Shown here piece by piece: positions 1 through 7,937 of a stretch of DNA of 42,170 nucleotides. Origin of the DNA: Clostridium sp. UBA5530 (GTDB taxonomy: Bacteria > Bacillota > Clostridia > Clostridiales > Clostridiaceae); the NCBI GenBank assembly GCA_002423705.1, contig DINW01000094.1:4362-46531 (forward strand). Direction: 5' to 3'. The stretch's first letter is position 1. Every line of letters begins with the position of its first letter. Made by a program: the position numbers and the translations under genes. The notes below the pieces were generated by a model that did not search any database, had not been told where the DNA came from, and saw only the letters and a program-made list of their open reading frames with translations.

Positions 1-2
1 CC

Positions 3-473
3 CAATTTGATGAAATTTATTCTCAACATTTTAGTGATGTATACAAGTATAGCTTTTCTTTGTGCCGCAATAAATCAATGGCAGAGGAGATTACCCAAGA
101 AACATTTTTTAAGGCTTTGAAAAGCATTGATGGGTTTAGGGGTAACTGTAAACTACGTGTTTGGTTATGTCAAATTGCAAAAAACACTTATTTTTCCCAT
201 TGCCAAAAAGAGAAGAAAGGCAGAGAGGAACAGTTATATATTGAGCAAATATCAGTAGAAGATTTTGAGGACAATTTAATTAATCATGAAAATGCATTTG
301 AAATTCATAAGGCCCTTCATAAATTAGATGAACCTTATAAAGAGGTGTTTACCTTAAGAGTTTTGGGGGAACTACCATTTTGTCAGATTGCAGAGATTTT
401 AGGCAAAACTGAAAGCTGGGCACGGGTTACTTACCATCGTGCAAAAATAAAACTAAAGGAGAATTTAATATGA
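3..473 (+). CDS. ECF-type RNA polymerase sigma factor, 5'-truncated by window edge
   Basis: Sigma-70 family factor that would direct RNA polymerase to a small regulon. The frame is open from base 3, so the true start lies upstream of the window. A TTG at 60 is inside region 2 and is not a plausible start. Visible residues begin QFDEIYSQHF, then region 2 (AEEITQETFFKALKSI, WLCQIAKNTYF) and region 4 (LDEPYKEVFTLRVLGELPF, QIAEILGKTESWARVTYHRA), the expected order for a short ECF factor. About 156 residues are visible, so only a few are missing. The stop overlaps the next start (ATGA), which indicates translational coupling to the zinc-finger anti-sigma candidate. The family assignment is firm; the stimulus cannot be told. 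Confidence 0.9.
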   Translation, partial: QFDEIYSQHFSDVYKYSFSLCRNKSMAEEITQETFFKALKSIDGFRGNCKLRVWLCQIAKNTYFSHCQKEKKGREEQLYIEQISVEDFEDNLINHENAFEIHKALHKLDEPYKEVFTLRVLGELPFCQIAEILGKTESWARVTYHRAKIKLKENLI

Positions 474-901
474 AAATATCTTGTGAAATTATAAAAGACT
501 TACTACCACTTTATCATGATCAGGTGTGCAGTGAAGAAAGTAACCAGTTGGTGGAAGAACACTTAAAGCAATGCAATCAATGTAAAAAAGAACTTGAAAA
601 ATACAATTCAGATTTTAAGTGTTCTAGCAATGATATAGAGGAAGCCAAAACTATTAGTAAAATAGCAGAAAAATGGCGAAAAGACAAAAAAGTTGCTTTT
701 GCTAAGGGCTCCTTAATTCTCTCGGTTATGGCTTCCTTTGCATGCATTATTGTATACAATATAATTGGAACTAAGGTTATGGAAGATGGTACCTTAGTAG
801 AAGCCTTTGGGTTTATTCCACTGGCCTATCTATTTGCATTATTTGCGCTAATCTCATTTATAGCATTGATGATTTTTTCTGCTAAGAAGAAAAAAATATA
901 A
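470..901 (+). CDS. zf-HC2 anti-sigma factor-like membrane protein
   Basis: Probable anti-sigma factor that holds the upstream sigma factor at the membrane. The N-terminus carries a zf-HC2-like zinc motif, H32-x3-C36-x2-C39, with an earlier Cys5 and the usual DLLPLYHDQVCSEES lead. A charged linker follows, then two hydrophobic segments at about residues 77-99 and 115-138. The protein is 143 aa. It overlaps the sigma gene by 4 bp, the usual arrangement for a sigma/anti-sigma pair. The zinc-finger family is seen directly; the anti-sigma role is inferred from family and position. A terminator follows 19 bp after the stop. Confidence 0.8.
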   Translation: MKISCEIIKDLLPLYHDQVCSEESNQLVEEHLKQCNQCKKELEKYNSDFKCSSNDIEEAKTISKIAEKWRKDKKVAFAKGSLILSVMASFACIIVYNIIGTKVMEDGTLVEAFGFIPLAYLFALFALISFIALMIFSAKKKKI

Positions 902-919
902 AAATAATAATGGAATTGA

Positions 920-953
920 AAGCTGTACCATAACTCATAAGGTATAGCTTTTT
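920..953 (+). terminator. intrinsic terminator, probably bidirectional
   Basis: A 10-bp stem with one G-T pair (AAGCTGTACC 920-929 with GGTATAGCTT 941-950) is followed by a T run. It ends the sigma/anti-sigma operon. A-rich sequence before the stem could let it also serve the minus-strand protease gene that ends at 961. Confidence 0.75.
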
Positions 954-960
954 ATTATAT

Positions 961-1905
961 TTAAACAATTTTATCTATGCCAGATATACCAAGTAATAAA
1001 TGGATACCTATGTAGATTAACATCCAAGTGGAGGAAAAAGCATATCTATAGAACCCTTTTTCAGTATTATTGTTTTTAATATAATTCTTAATTAAAAATC
1101 TGTTTTTCCAAACTACCTTAATTGCGCCTATAAAAAATAATAAAAATAAGGAGCAAATTAAGACACCACTGACTAAGGGATTCATATCTTTTATTAGCAT
1201 TTTAAGCAAATCTCCAAAGATAAAGTTATTCAGTATATGAAGGAGTATAGACCATTTTATTGAATATTCTAAAGCCACGTATGCCAAAATGAAACCTAAC
1301 ATAGTTGCAAAGATGCCTTGGGGCAAATTGCCATGAAAAAAACCGAACAATAAAGATGATAGAATAATGGCAAAGAGTTTTCCATATATTTCTAAGGAAT
1401 GAAGTACAACTCCCCTAAAAATAATTTCCTCAAATATTGGGCCTAAAAAGGATGCATATATAAACATGGGAATAGTTGTGCTGGGAGAACAAGCAGATTG
1501 AATTTCCTTAGCAAGAGAATAGCCAAATATATTTAATAAACTTTCAGCAGAAATATCAACAATAATACATATAAATTGTATGGACATAAAACAAAGAAAA
1601 ATTTTCGAGAAGGTGGATTTATCCATCTTTTTATTTGATCTTTTTAAATCGTAGGTAAATAGTTGTTTTTTCTTGTATAAAATAATGAAAATCATTCCAC
1701 AACTGGTGGATAAAATGGATGGGAATCCAAAGTCTGATGATGGATCTAAGGGCATAATCATACAGCAAAGAAGAATTACTAAAATGTTTATAAGTTCATA
1801 GCAAAGAAGAAACTTAGATAACTTGCCTATATACTTCCTAAAGACCCTAATTTTAACCTTTTCCATAGCTATATCCACATCATAATTATCCATAATGTTA
1901 TTCAT
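961..1905 (-). CDS. CPBP family intramembrane metalloprotease
   Basis: Integral membrane protein of the CPBP (CAAX protease/bacteriocin-processing, Abi) family. Motif 1 is EEIIFRG (Glu159, Glu160, Arg164), motif 2 is FGFFHG (His191), and a third motif is HILNNF (His223, Asn227); these are the presumed metal and catalytic residues. There are about eight hydrophobic segments over 314 aa. The substrate is unknown; relatives act in prenyl-protein processing, bacteriocin self-immunity or regulated proteolysis. No bacteriocin gene is visible beside it. GGGGAG abuts the first ATG (1905), while a second ATG at 1893 lies 12 nt from it, so the start is uncertain by four residues. Confidence 0.88.
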   Translation of the reverse strand: MNNIMDNYDVDIAMEKVKIRVFRKYIGKLSKFLLCYELINILVILLCCMIMPLDPSSDFGFPSILSTSCGMIFIILYKKKQLFTYDLKRSNKKMDKSTFSKIFLCFMSIQFICIIVDISAESLLNIFGYSLAKEIQSACSPSTTIPMFIYASFLGPIFEEIIFRGVVLHSLEIYGKLFAIILSSLLFGFFHGNLPQGIFATMLGFILAYVALEYSIKWSILLHILNNFIFGDLLKMLIKDMNPLVSGVLICSLFLLFFIGAIKVVWKNRFLIKNYIKNNNTEKGFYRYAFSSTWMLIYIGIHLLLGISGIDKIV

Positions 1906-2282
1906 CTCCCCATTTACATATTATAATAGAATTAGTTAAGTCCTAGGTAATGTGATTTTATCGGATTCTGCTGGCTGTAAAACAGCTGCAAAACTTCGCC
2001 AGGAGTTAAATCTCAAGTGATATGAAATTAATACAATAAATTACATTTATTATAATATATAGTTTATTTCGTGTCTACCTGATATAACCATCTATACTAT
2101 TTAGGAGGAAGTTAGCAGTAGCTACGGTCTTAGATAAATTCAACTAGTATTTTGGTGAACTTTAGGTTCCATCGAAATGTTAATTGAAGCTTATAATAAA
2201 GAAAAGTGGACAAAATCCAGCAAAGTAAATTAGGAATTTTTTAACCGTAAATTCTACAATGTAAATATGAGGTGAGGAAAAG
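1906..2282. other. 377-bp intergenic region between protease and AraC gene
   Basis: This is the divergent upstream region of the protease (minus) and the AraC-family gene (plus). It contains one minus-oriented copy of the dispersed palindromic repeat (2072-2145, listed separately). The AraC gene has a good ribosome-binding site, GAGGTGAGG, at 2269-2277. No further ORF or convincing promoter was recognised. Confidence 0.6.
2072..2145 (-). repeat. dispersed palindromic intergenic repeat, copy 1
   Basis: Read on the minus strand it starts TTGAATTTATCTAAG and ends CAGGTAGACACGAAATAAAC. It aligns along its length with the copies at 20908-20994 and 39889-39971: an outer TTATCTA arm, TAGCTACTGCTAACTT, CTAAATAGTATAG, then CAGGTAGAC. 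The match is by eye and imperfect, but it covers both arms and the centre. Confidence 0.7.
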
Positions 2283-3142
2283 ATGGATTGTATTCAAACC
2301 ATACAAAAATCAATAGAGTATATGGAAAGCCATATTTTAGATTCCATAAACTATGAAGATGTTGCAAGACAGGTATACATGTCTTGCAACATCTTCATAG
2401 GATATTCAGTATGATTACAGGCATTACTGCTAATGAGTATATCAGGAACCGAAGATTATCTATGGCAGGGCAAGAACTCATAATGTCAGATGTTAAGGTT
2501 ATTGATGTGGCATTAAAATATGGATATGATTCTCCAGAGAGTTTCTCTAAGGCATTCTCTAGATTTCATGGTGTAAGCCCTAATGTTGCGAAACGTTCCG
2601 GTGTAGAATTAAAATCCTTTAATCGCCTTGTAATAAAAATAAAATTGGAAGGTGGAACGGTTATGAATTATAAAATAGTAGAAAGAAAAAGCTTTAAGGT
2701 GCTGGCTAAGGTTCAGTCTTTTAATAATGAGATTATTTCAGAGGACAATAATACTGACATATCAGATTTTTGGACTAAAGCTATAAATGATGGGGTTTTA
2801 GAGGTATTGAAAAGTAATACTAAAAATCATGATGGCTATGGGGTATGTGCACCTATTTCAAAGGACAGTAATTACTTTGAATATGGTATAGGAATGAAGT
2901 ATGATGGGGGAGAGGTACCAGAAGGATATAGAGTATGGGAGATAAAACCTACTTTGTGGGCTGTTTTTAAATGCATAGGAAAAGATGGAGCTTGCATAGC
3001 TGAAGTATGGGACAGAATATACAAAGAATTTTTGCCAAGCTCAGAGTACAATATGGTAGATGATGTAGATTTTGAGCTATACCCAGAAACAGGAGACCAA
3101 GGGGTGTTTTGCGAAATTTGGATTCCTGTTGAGAAAAAGTAA
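2283..3142 (+). pseudogene. AraC-family regulator with C-terminal effector-binding (GyrI-like) domain, frameshifted
   Basis: The natural start is ATG 2283 behind GAGGTGAGG. The first frame encodes a normal AraC N-terminus (IQTIQKSIEYMESHIL, NYEDVARQVYMS), then runs into a stop at about 2413. The rest of the AraC DNA-binding domain (HRIFSMITGITANEYIRNRR, VALKYGYDSPESFSKAF) and the effector-binding domain (from about 2660, ending CEIWIPVEKK) lie in another frame, open from 2384. Compared with the intact paralogue at 4724, which has YMSSFQFQRAF, 11 nt stand where 12 are needed, so one base is missing. The break sits in the second arm of a perfect 21-bp inverted repeat (2351-2400). The HTH-first, ligand-domain-second order resembles Rob-type regulators. 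It lies next to a MATE pump that it may once have controlled. A TTG start at 2384 would omit the first helix-turn-helix, so a functional product is unlikely. Confidence 0.8.
2351..2400. repeat. perfect 21-bp inverted repeat with 8-nt loop inside the AraC gene
   Basis: Bases 2351-2371 are the exact reverse complement of 2380-2400, around the loop GGTATACA. The left arm encodes conserved AraC residues (NYEDVARQ). The right arm occupies the place of the conserved YMSSFQFQ-type codons and carries the frameshift. Confidence 0.97.
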
Positions 3143-3165
3143 AATAAACAATAGGTTAAATTATG

Positions 3166-3195
3166 TTGACATTGGATTAAAGTTTAAGATATAAT
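3166..3195 (+). promoter_or_regulatory. sigma-A promoter of the MATE gene
   Basis: TTGACA at 3166-3171 and TATAAT at 3190-3195 have an 18-bp spacer, both hexamers perfect. The transcript would start near 3202 and run through the leader and terminator hairpin before the MATE start at 3306. Confidence 0.85.
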
Positions 3196-3228
3196 ACAAT
3201 GGTTCATCGGAGGGAATCACTGAAAAAG

Positions 3229-3284
3229 GTGTATTACCGGATAAGATGGTAGGCTGAAATGCCTGCTGCCTTATCCGGTTTTTT
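3229..3284 (+). promoter_or_regulatory. leader with intrinsic terminator (attenuator) upstream of MATE gene
   Basis: CCGGATAAG (3237-3245) pairs perfectly with CTTATCCGG (3270-3278), with an inner GTAGGC/GCCTGC stem, and six T follow at 3279-3284. This is a full intrinsic terminator between the promoter and the gene's own ribosome-binding site (GGGAGG 3292-3297). The leader before it is only about 35 nt and matches no riboswitch class I recognise. A possible eight-codon ORF (GTG 3229, encoding VYYRIRW, stop 3252) enters the hairpin's left arm, with GGAGGG at 3209-3214 upstream. Ribosome-controlled attenuation is possible but not shown. Confidence 0.7.
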
Positions 3285-3305
3285 GTTTTAAGGGAGGAAT
3301 TTTTA

Positions 3306-4649
3306 ATGAAAAATAAGATAAGTTTCACAGAGGGGAAAATATTATCACCACTTTTAAGATTTGCTATGCCTGTTTTACTAGCATTGCTATTGCAAGCCAT
3401 GTATGGGGCCATTGATTTGCTTGTAGTAGGCCAGTTTGGATCACCAGCAGATGTGTCAGCAGTATCTACAGGAAGTCAAATCATGCAAACCATAACATCT
3501 GTTATAACAGGCCTTGCCATGGGGACAACAATACTTTTGGGACAAAAAATTGGACAAAAGAAAAGTGATGAAGCGGGTCAGGTTGTTGGAAGTAGTATTT
3601 GTCTATTTACTATACTTGCTATTATTGTAACTATTATAATGCTATTAATGGCAAGCCCATTTTCAACACTTATGCATGCGCCTGAAGAAGCCTTCGATAA
3701 AACTGTTGTCTATGTAAGGATATGTTCAGCAGGTTCCATATTCATTGTGGCATATAATGTTTTAGGCAGCATATTCAGGGGATTAGGTGATTCTAAAACC
3801 CCTCTTATAGCAGTTGCAATTGCATGTATTGTAAATATTGTTGGGGATTTATTGTTTGTGGCTGTATTTAATATGGCTGTAGCAGGAGCAGCTCTTGCCA
3901 CGGTTCTTGCCCAAGCAGTAAGTGTTTTACTTTCAGTTGTCATTATAAAACGAAAGGGAATGCCCTTTCCATTTTCCTTGAAAAGTATAAGATTTCATAA
4001 GAAACTAATTGGTAAAGTCACTAAGCTTGGATTTCCCATAGCTTTACAAGATGGACTTGTAAGCATATCATTTCTTGCAATTATTGCTATAATTAATTCA
4101 TTAGGGGTAATCCCATCTGCAGGAGTAGGAGTTGCAGAAAAACTATGCATATTCATCATGTTAGTTCCATCTTCCTATATGCAATCTATGTCTGCTTTTG
4201 TGGCACAGAATATGGGAGCTGGAAGAAACGACAGAGCAAAAAAAGCAATGTACTATGGAATGGCTACCTCTCTATGTTTTGGTGTTGGAATGGCTTATTT
4301 TTCATTCTTTCATGGAGATATTTTAGCAGGAATCTTTGCTAAGGATGGGGCAGTTATTTCTGCTGCTGCAGATTATCTCAGAGCATATTCCATTGACACT
4401 TTGCTGGTTTCTTTTCTGTTTTGTTTTATAGGATATTTTAATGGCTGTGGCAAAACTACATTTGTTATGATTCAAGGAATAATTGGAGCTTTTGCAGTGA
4501 GGATACCTGTTTCTTACATAATGAGCTTAGGAAATGATGTTTCATTGTTTAAGGTAGGTTTGGCTACACCTATATCAACTATAGTCCAAGTTACTTTGTG
4601 TATAATATACTTTAAATGGATAAATAAAAATCAAAAGCGGTTATCTTAG
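3306..4649 (+). CDS. MATE family multidrug efflux transporter
   Basis: Twelve-helix Na+- or H+-coupled exporter of cationic drugs and related compounds. It is 447 aa, the usual MATE length. Family features include the N-terminal GKILSPLLRFAMPVLLALLL, the MYGAIDLLVVGQFG segment, GSIFRGLGDSKTPL closing the first half, and the second-half SSYMQSMSAFVAQNMGAG. The start is ATG 3306 behind GGGAGG. Expression appears to be controlled by the terminator-bearing leader at 3202-3284. It is flanked by two AraC-type regulators, one broken and one intact, both with C-terminal domains that bind or resemble binders of small ligands, so it is probably an inducible drug pump. The substrate is unknown. Confidence 0.92.
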   Translation: MKNKISFTEGKILSPLLRFAMPVLLALLLQAMYGAIDLLVVGQFGSPADVSAVSTGSQIMQTITSVITGLAMGTTILLGQKIGQKKSDEAGQVVGSSICLFTILAIIVTIIMLLMASPFSTLMHAPEEAFDKTVVYVRICSAGSIFIVAYNVLGSIFRGLGDSKTPLIAVAIACIVNIVGDLLFVAVFNMAVAGAALATVLAQAVSVLLSVVIIKRKGMPFPFSLKSIRFHKKLIGKVTKLGFPIALQDGLVSISFLAIIAIINSLGVIPSAGVGVAEKLCIFIMLVPSSYMQSMSAFVAQNMGAGRNDRAKKAMYYGMATSLCFGVGMAYFSFFHGDILAGIFAKDGAVISAAADYLRAYSIDTLLVSFLFCFIGYFNGCGKTTFVMIQGIIGAFAVRIPVSYIMSLGNDVSLFKVGLATPISTIVQVTLCIIYFKWINKNQKRLS

Positions 4650-4723
4650 CTGAAACAAGCAGAAATTATCATGAACCTTATATAAAAGTTCTTTATACTA
4701 TTAGTAGACAGAGGGGTGATTAT

Positions 4724-5515
4724 ATGGATATGGTAAGTTATATTCAAAGGGCAGTTGACTTTATAGAGGATAACATCCTTGATGATTTAAAACCAGAGGT
4801 CATTGCAAGCCAGGCATATATGTCAAGTTTTCAATTTCAACGGGCTTTTTCTATGGTATGTGGTATTTCTCTTGGGGATTATATACGTAATAGAAGATTA
4901 ACATTAGCTGGTATGGAAATATTATCATCTAAGGCAAAAATAACTGATATTGCTTTCAAATATGGATACGAATCATCAGAAAGTTTTTCACGTGCTTTTA
5001 GCCGTTTCCATCAGATTTCTCCTATGATGGCGCGCAATCATATGGGGAATATCAATTTATTCACCAAGATATCTGTTCAATCTATTTTAGGAGGAGAACA
5101 AACTATGAAAGATTTAAAACAAAGAGGATATTCCGTTAAGGAAAACGGACCTGTTTATTACACAATGAACATGGATAAAACTGCAAAATGGTTTGAAGAT
5201 GTTTTAGGCTGGTATGTAAATATTGATGAAAGAAATGAGGATGGAATGGGAACCTATGGGTGTGCATTGCCAATACCTGAGGAATTAGTTAATATGAAAA
5301 TAACTACATTTAATGGAATTCACTTATTTATGGGACAACCCTCAAAACAAACGGTTGCTTTTATGCGTGTTGAAGGTATAGAACAATTACACTCCTTTGT
5401 TAAAAATAGTGGATGGACCCAAATAACAGAGATTAAAACTGAGCCCTGGGGAGGTAAAGAGTGTGATGTAATAACCATTGATGGCAATGTGATGAGATTC
5501 TTTCAGTTAGATTAA
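4724..5515 (+). CDS. AraC-family regulator fused to a VOC/glyoxalase-like domain
   Basis: The N-terminal 100 residues are a two-HTH AraC DNA-binding domain (VASYMSSFQFQRAF-type first helix pair, GDYIRNRRLTLAGMEIL, DIAFKYGYESSESFSRAF). From about residue 125 a VOC-fold segment follows (GPVYYTMNMDKTAKWFEDVL, GWYVNIDERNEDGMGTYGCA, ending VITIDGNVMRFFQLD), as in bleomycin-resistance/glyoxalase-like proteins. The order is HTH first, sensor second. The start ATG 4724 has GAGGGGTG upstream. It probably senses a small ligand through the VOC domain and controls itself or the MATE gene upstream. Its DNA-binding half is a paralogue of the broken gene at 2283. Confidence 0.85.
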   Translation: MDMVSYIQRAVDFIEDNILDDLKPEVIASQAYMSSFQFQRAFSMVCGISLGDYIRNRRLTLAGMEILSSKAKITDIAFKYGYESSESFSRAFSRFHQISPMMARNHMGNINLFTKISVQSILGGEQTMKDLKQRGYSVKENGPVYYTMNMDKTAKWFEDVLGWYVNIDERNEDGMGTYGCALPIPEELVNMKITTFNGIHLFMGQPSKQTVAFMRVEGIEQLHSFVKNSGWTQITEIKTEPWGGKECDVITIDGNVMRFFQLD

Positions 5516-5558
5516 AAATATTTTCTTTAATAAATGTAATTAATCTAGTACCTATCTG

Positions 5559-5603
5559 CTGTAACATTAGTAATTTCTAATTGCTAATGTTACAGTTTTT
5601 TTT
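5559..5603 (+). terminator. intrinsic terminator after the AraC-VOC gene, with possible dispersed-repeat sequence
   Basis: A perfect 12-bp stem (CTGTAACATTAG 5559-5570, CTAATGTTACAG 5584-5595) is followed by eight T (5596-5603). Upstream bases TAGTACCTATCTGCTGTAAC resemble the outer arm of the dispersed palindromic repeat in minus orientation, so the terminator may derive from a decayed copy. That derivation is tentative. Confidence 0.85.
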
Positions 5604-5769
5604 AGTTTAGTCTAATCTAATGAAATAGTTATTCCTATCTTTAGATTACATAAAGTATAGATTGAATAAAATATTGAACAACCTTCAAGTTTTTTTGAAT
5701 CATCAGTGAGAGAGACTCCATTGTGATAATGAAAAAGAAATAATAAAATAGATATAAGGAGTGATGATT

Positions 5770-6201
5770 ATGGAAATAAAGGCATATTCGCATAAGGTAC
5801 AATATTATGAAACAGATAAAATGGGGATAGTTCACCATTCAAATTATATAAGGTGGTTTGAAGAAGCGCGTGTAGATTTAATGGATCAGTTGGATTTGGG
5901 ATATGATTTAATGGAAAAGTCCGGATATTTTAGTCCCGTTACATCAGTTAGATGTGATTACAAATCTCCTACTAAATTTGGTGACACAGTTTATGTAATA
6001 GTACAGATATCGGAACTTGGAAATGCTAAATTTACTGTATGCTATAGGATTATAGATTCCCAAACTAAGGAATTGAGGGTATTAGGGGAGACTACTCACT
6101 GTTTTGTTAATGCTACAGGGAAAATTATATCTCTTAAGAGAGAAAATAAGGATTGGTATGAAGTATTTAATAGTTATGTAGGTCAGCAATCTGTTATTTA
6201 A
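5770..6201 (+). CDS. hotdog-fold acyl-CoA thioesterase (YbgC/4HBT family)
   Basis: Small thioesterase-like enzyme that would hydrolyse acyl-CoA or acyl-ACP thioesters. The N-terminus VQYYETDKMGIVHHSNYIRW contains the 4HBT/YbgC signature, with the presumed catalytic Asp16 and the following HHSNY. The core continues with DYKSPTKFGDTVYV and a C-terminal beta strand. The protein is about 143 aa, as usual for the family. An open frame begins at GTG 5761, but AAGGAG (5756-5761) is 8 nt from ATG 5770, so that start is chosen. No Tol-Pal genes are nearby, so the physiological substrate is unknown. Confidence 0.85.
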   Translation: MEIKAYSHKVQYYETDKMGIVHHSNYIRWFEEARVDLMDQLDLGYDLMEKSGYFSPVTSVRCDYKSPTKFGDTVYVIVQISELGNAKFTVCYRIIDSQTKELRVLGETTHCFVNATGKIISLKRENKDWYEVFNSYVGQQSVI

Positions 6202-6236
6202 ACAAAATAAATAGCTATGAAGGAGAGAATTTAGAA

Positions 6237-7310
6237 ATGAGTGATTTAAACATTGGCAGTACAATTTTAAAGCTAAGGAAGGAAAAAAATATTACTCAAG
6301 AGAGATTGGCTACCATGGTTGGAGTATCTGCTGGGGCGGTGAGCAAATGGGAAAACGGTAATTCAACTCCAGATATAGCTTTGCTAGCCCCCTTGGCAAG
6401 GGCACTAAATACATCTTTAGAAATATTGTTGTCCTTTCATGAAGAGATTTCTAAAACGCAAATCCTTCATATAAAAACTTTGCTCACAGACAAGTTTGTC
6501 AAAGGAAATTATATTGAAGGAGAGGAACAGGGAAGGAAATATCTTTTGGAGTACCCAAATAGCATTGACCTAAAGCTGACTATTGCAACACTAGTACAGA
6601 TGTACAGTGCATTGGATGGAGCAGATGAAGAAGCTGTAATTAATAGGCTTAAATATGCTAAAGAGCTCTTAAGGGAAGTTGTTGAAAGCAGGGATTCTAA
6701 ATTTATGTCTGTAGCATTATTTTCTATAGCTAGTATTGAAATAATGATGAAAAATTATGAAGAGGCAGAAGAAGCTTTAAGGGAGATTTCCAATGGTTTT
6801 ATAGATCCAACAGTTTTATATGCTTCTCTTTACGAAACTCAAGGAAAAACCAAAGAGGGGCAAGATTTTTGCAAGAGGATGCTTCTTCAATCTTTAAATC
6901 AAAGTACAGCTATCCTTGCTATATTGTCACGATTAGCAATTCAGGAAAAAGACTACCATAAAGCAGCCTTGTTTTTAGATGGAATCAATGATATACAAGA
7001 TACTTTTAAAATTGGATTAGGCTTAGGAGCCTATAGTTATTCTAAATTATGTATGGAAATGGGACATAAGGATCTAGCTGCTCAATGGTTTAAAAAATAT
7101 ATAGATACTCTTATTGGACAAGGATATGATTATTGTGATAATCCTTATTTTAAAGAACTTCAACTGGAAGTGAATTTAGGTGCTCAAAAAACTATTAGAA
7201 AAAAATTGCTACAGCAATTGATGGAGGAAGAAGAGTTTAAGGAATTAAAAAAATATGATGACTATAAAGAGGCTATAGATAAGTTAAAAGATGAAATTTT
7301 AACATTATAG
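6237..7310 (+). CDS. XRE-family regulator with C-terminal TPR-like region
   Basis: The N-terminal HTH of about residues 8-62 is classic Cro/C1 (ILKLRKEKNITQERLATMVG, VSAGAVSKWENGNSTPDI, LLAPLARALNTSLEILL). The remaining 290 residues are helical, with repeated pairs such as YEEAEEALREIS and YHKAALFLDGI, consistent with TPR-like protein- or peptide-binding repeats. The protein is 357 aa. The start ATG 6237 follows AAGGAGAGAA. It stands alone between the thioesterase and flavin protein genes. The C-terminal layout is like that of peptide-responsive XRE regulators, but no signal peptide gene is visible and the target is unknown. Confidence 0.85.
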   Translation: MSDLNIGSTILKLRKEKNITQERLATMVGVSAGAVSKWENGNSTPDIALLAPLARALNTSLEILLSFHEEISKTQILHIKTLLTDKFVKGNYIEGEEQGRKYLLEYPNSIDLKLTIATLVQMYSALDGADEEAVINRLKYAKELLREVVESRDSKFMSVALFSIASIEIMMKNYEEAEEALREISNGFIDPTVLYASLYETQGKTKEGQDFCKRMLLQSLNQSTAILAILSRLAIQEKDYHKAALFLDGINDIQDTFKIGLGLGAYSYSKLCMEMGHKDLAAQWFKKYIDTLIGQGYDYCDNPYFKELQLEVNLGAQKTIRKKLLQQLMEEEEFKELKKYDDYKEAIDKLKDEILTL

Positions 7311-7379
7311 AAGTATTTTTAACTCATATTTCTTTATTGGATGAAAGCTTAGAATTATGTTTAAAATGGAGGATATTTA

Positions 7380-7850
7380 ATGAGAAGAAAAGATAGGCAG
7401 ATAGATAGGATAGAAGACATTTTAAAAATTGTAGATAAATGCAAGGTGTGCAGAATCGCAATGATTGACCATAAAAGGCCATACATTGTTCCTCTAAACT
7501 TTGGGTATTCTTATAAAAATGGGGGATTGCAACTCTATTTTCATAGTGCAACTGAAGGTCGTAAATTAGAAGTTATGAAAAAGAACCCATGTGTATGTTT
7601 TGAGATGGATTGCTGTCACGAAGTAGTTCTTAACAAAGTGGCTTGCAAGAACGGATATTTATATGAAAGTGTGATTGGCGAAGGAAATATAATCTTCATT
7701 AAAGATAACTTAGAAAAGTCAGAGGCATTAAATTACATTATGAAAAATCAGGTTAAAAGCCAATTCAAATTTGAGGAAAAGCACCTTCAGGCTGTTGAAG
7801 TATATAAGCTGGTGGTTGAATCTATAAGTGGTAAAGTAAACAAGAAATAG
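7380..7850 (+). CDS. NimA-like pyridoxamine 5'-phosphate oxidase family flavin protein
   Basis: Small split-barrel FMN-binding protein of the PNPOx-like superfamily, NimA/5-nitroimidazole-reductase-like branch. Diagnostic segments are CRIAMIDHKRPYIVPLNFGY near the N-terminus, LYFHSATEGRKLEVMKKNPC, and VCFEMDC. At 156 aa it is the expected length. Relatives bind FMN or related cofactors and reduce nitro compounds or have unknown roles. The start ATG 7380 follows ATGGAGGAT. Resistance activity should not be assumed from family membership alone. Confidence 0.82.
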   Translation: MRRKDRQIDRIEDILKIVDKCKVCRIAMIDHKRPYIVPLNFGYSYKNGGLQLYFHSATEGRKLEVMKKNPCVCFEMDCCHEVVLNKVACKNGYLYESVIGEGNIIFIKDNLEKSEALNYIMKNQVKSQFKFEEKHLQAVEVYKLVVESISGKVNKK

Positions 7851-7878
7851 ATAAGTGAATTTTGTATTAGAAAACATA

Positions 7879-7909
7879 TTGACATTAACGTAACGGCACA
7901 GTTTAAAAT
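7879..7909 (+). promoter_or_regulatory. MerR-type promoter with 19-bp spacer
   Basis: TTGACA (7879-7884) and TAAAAT (7904-7909) are separated by exactly 19 bp (7885-7903), longer than the usual 17 and characteristic of promoters twisted into shape by MerR regulators. The spacer holds TTAACGTAACGG. The promoter lies 29 bp before the MerR-family gene at 7938, suggesting autoregulation. Confidence 0.7.
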
Positions 7910-7937
7910 AAAAATATAGACCTATAGGAGAAAAGTT

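Noticed and set aside
2384..3142. AraC gene as an intact 252-aa protein starting at TTG 2384
   Set aside because: It would lack the first half of the DNA-binding domain, while that half is present in the upstream frame behind a good ribosome site; a frameshift explains both.
3199..3252. A 17-codon leader ORF from ATG 3199 before the MATE gene
   Set aside because: The ATG lies upstream of the expected transcription start, so it would not be in the mRNA.
3202..3284. Known riboswitch in the MATE leader (guanidine, preQ1, THF and others considered)
   Set aside because: The sequence before the terminator is too short and lacks the conserved cores of these classes.
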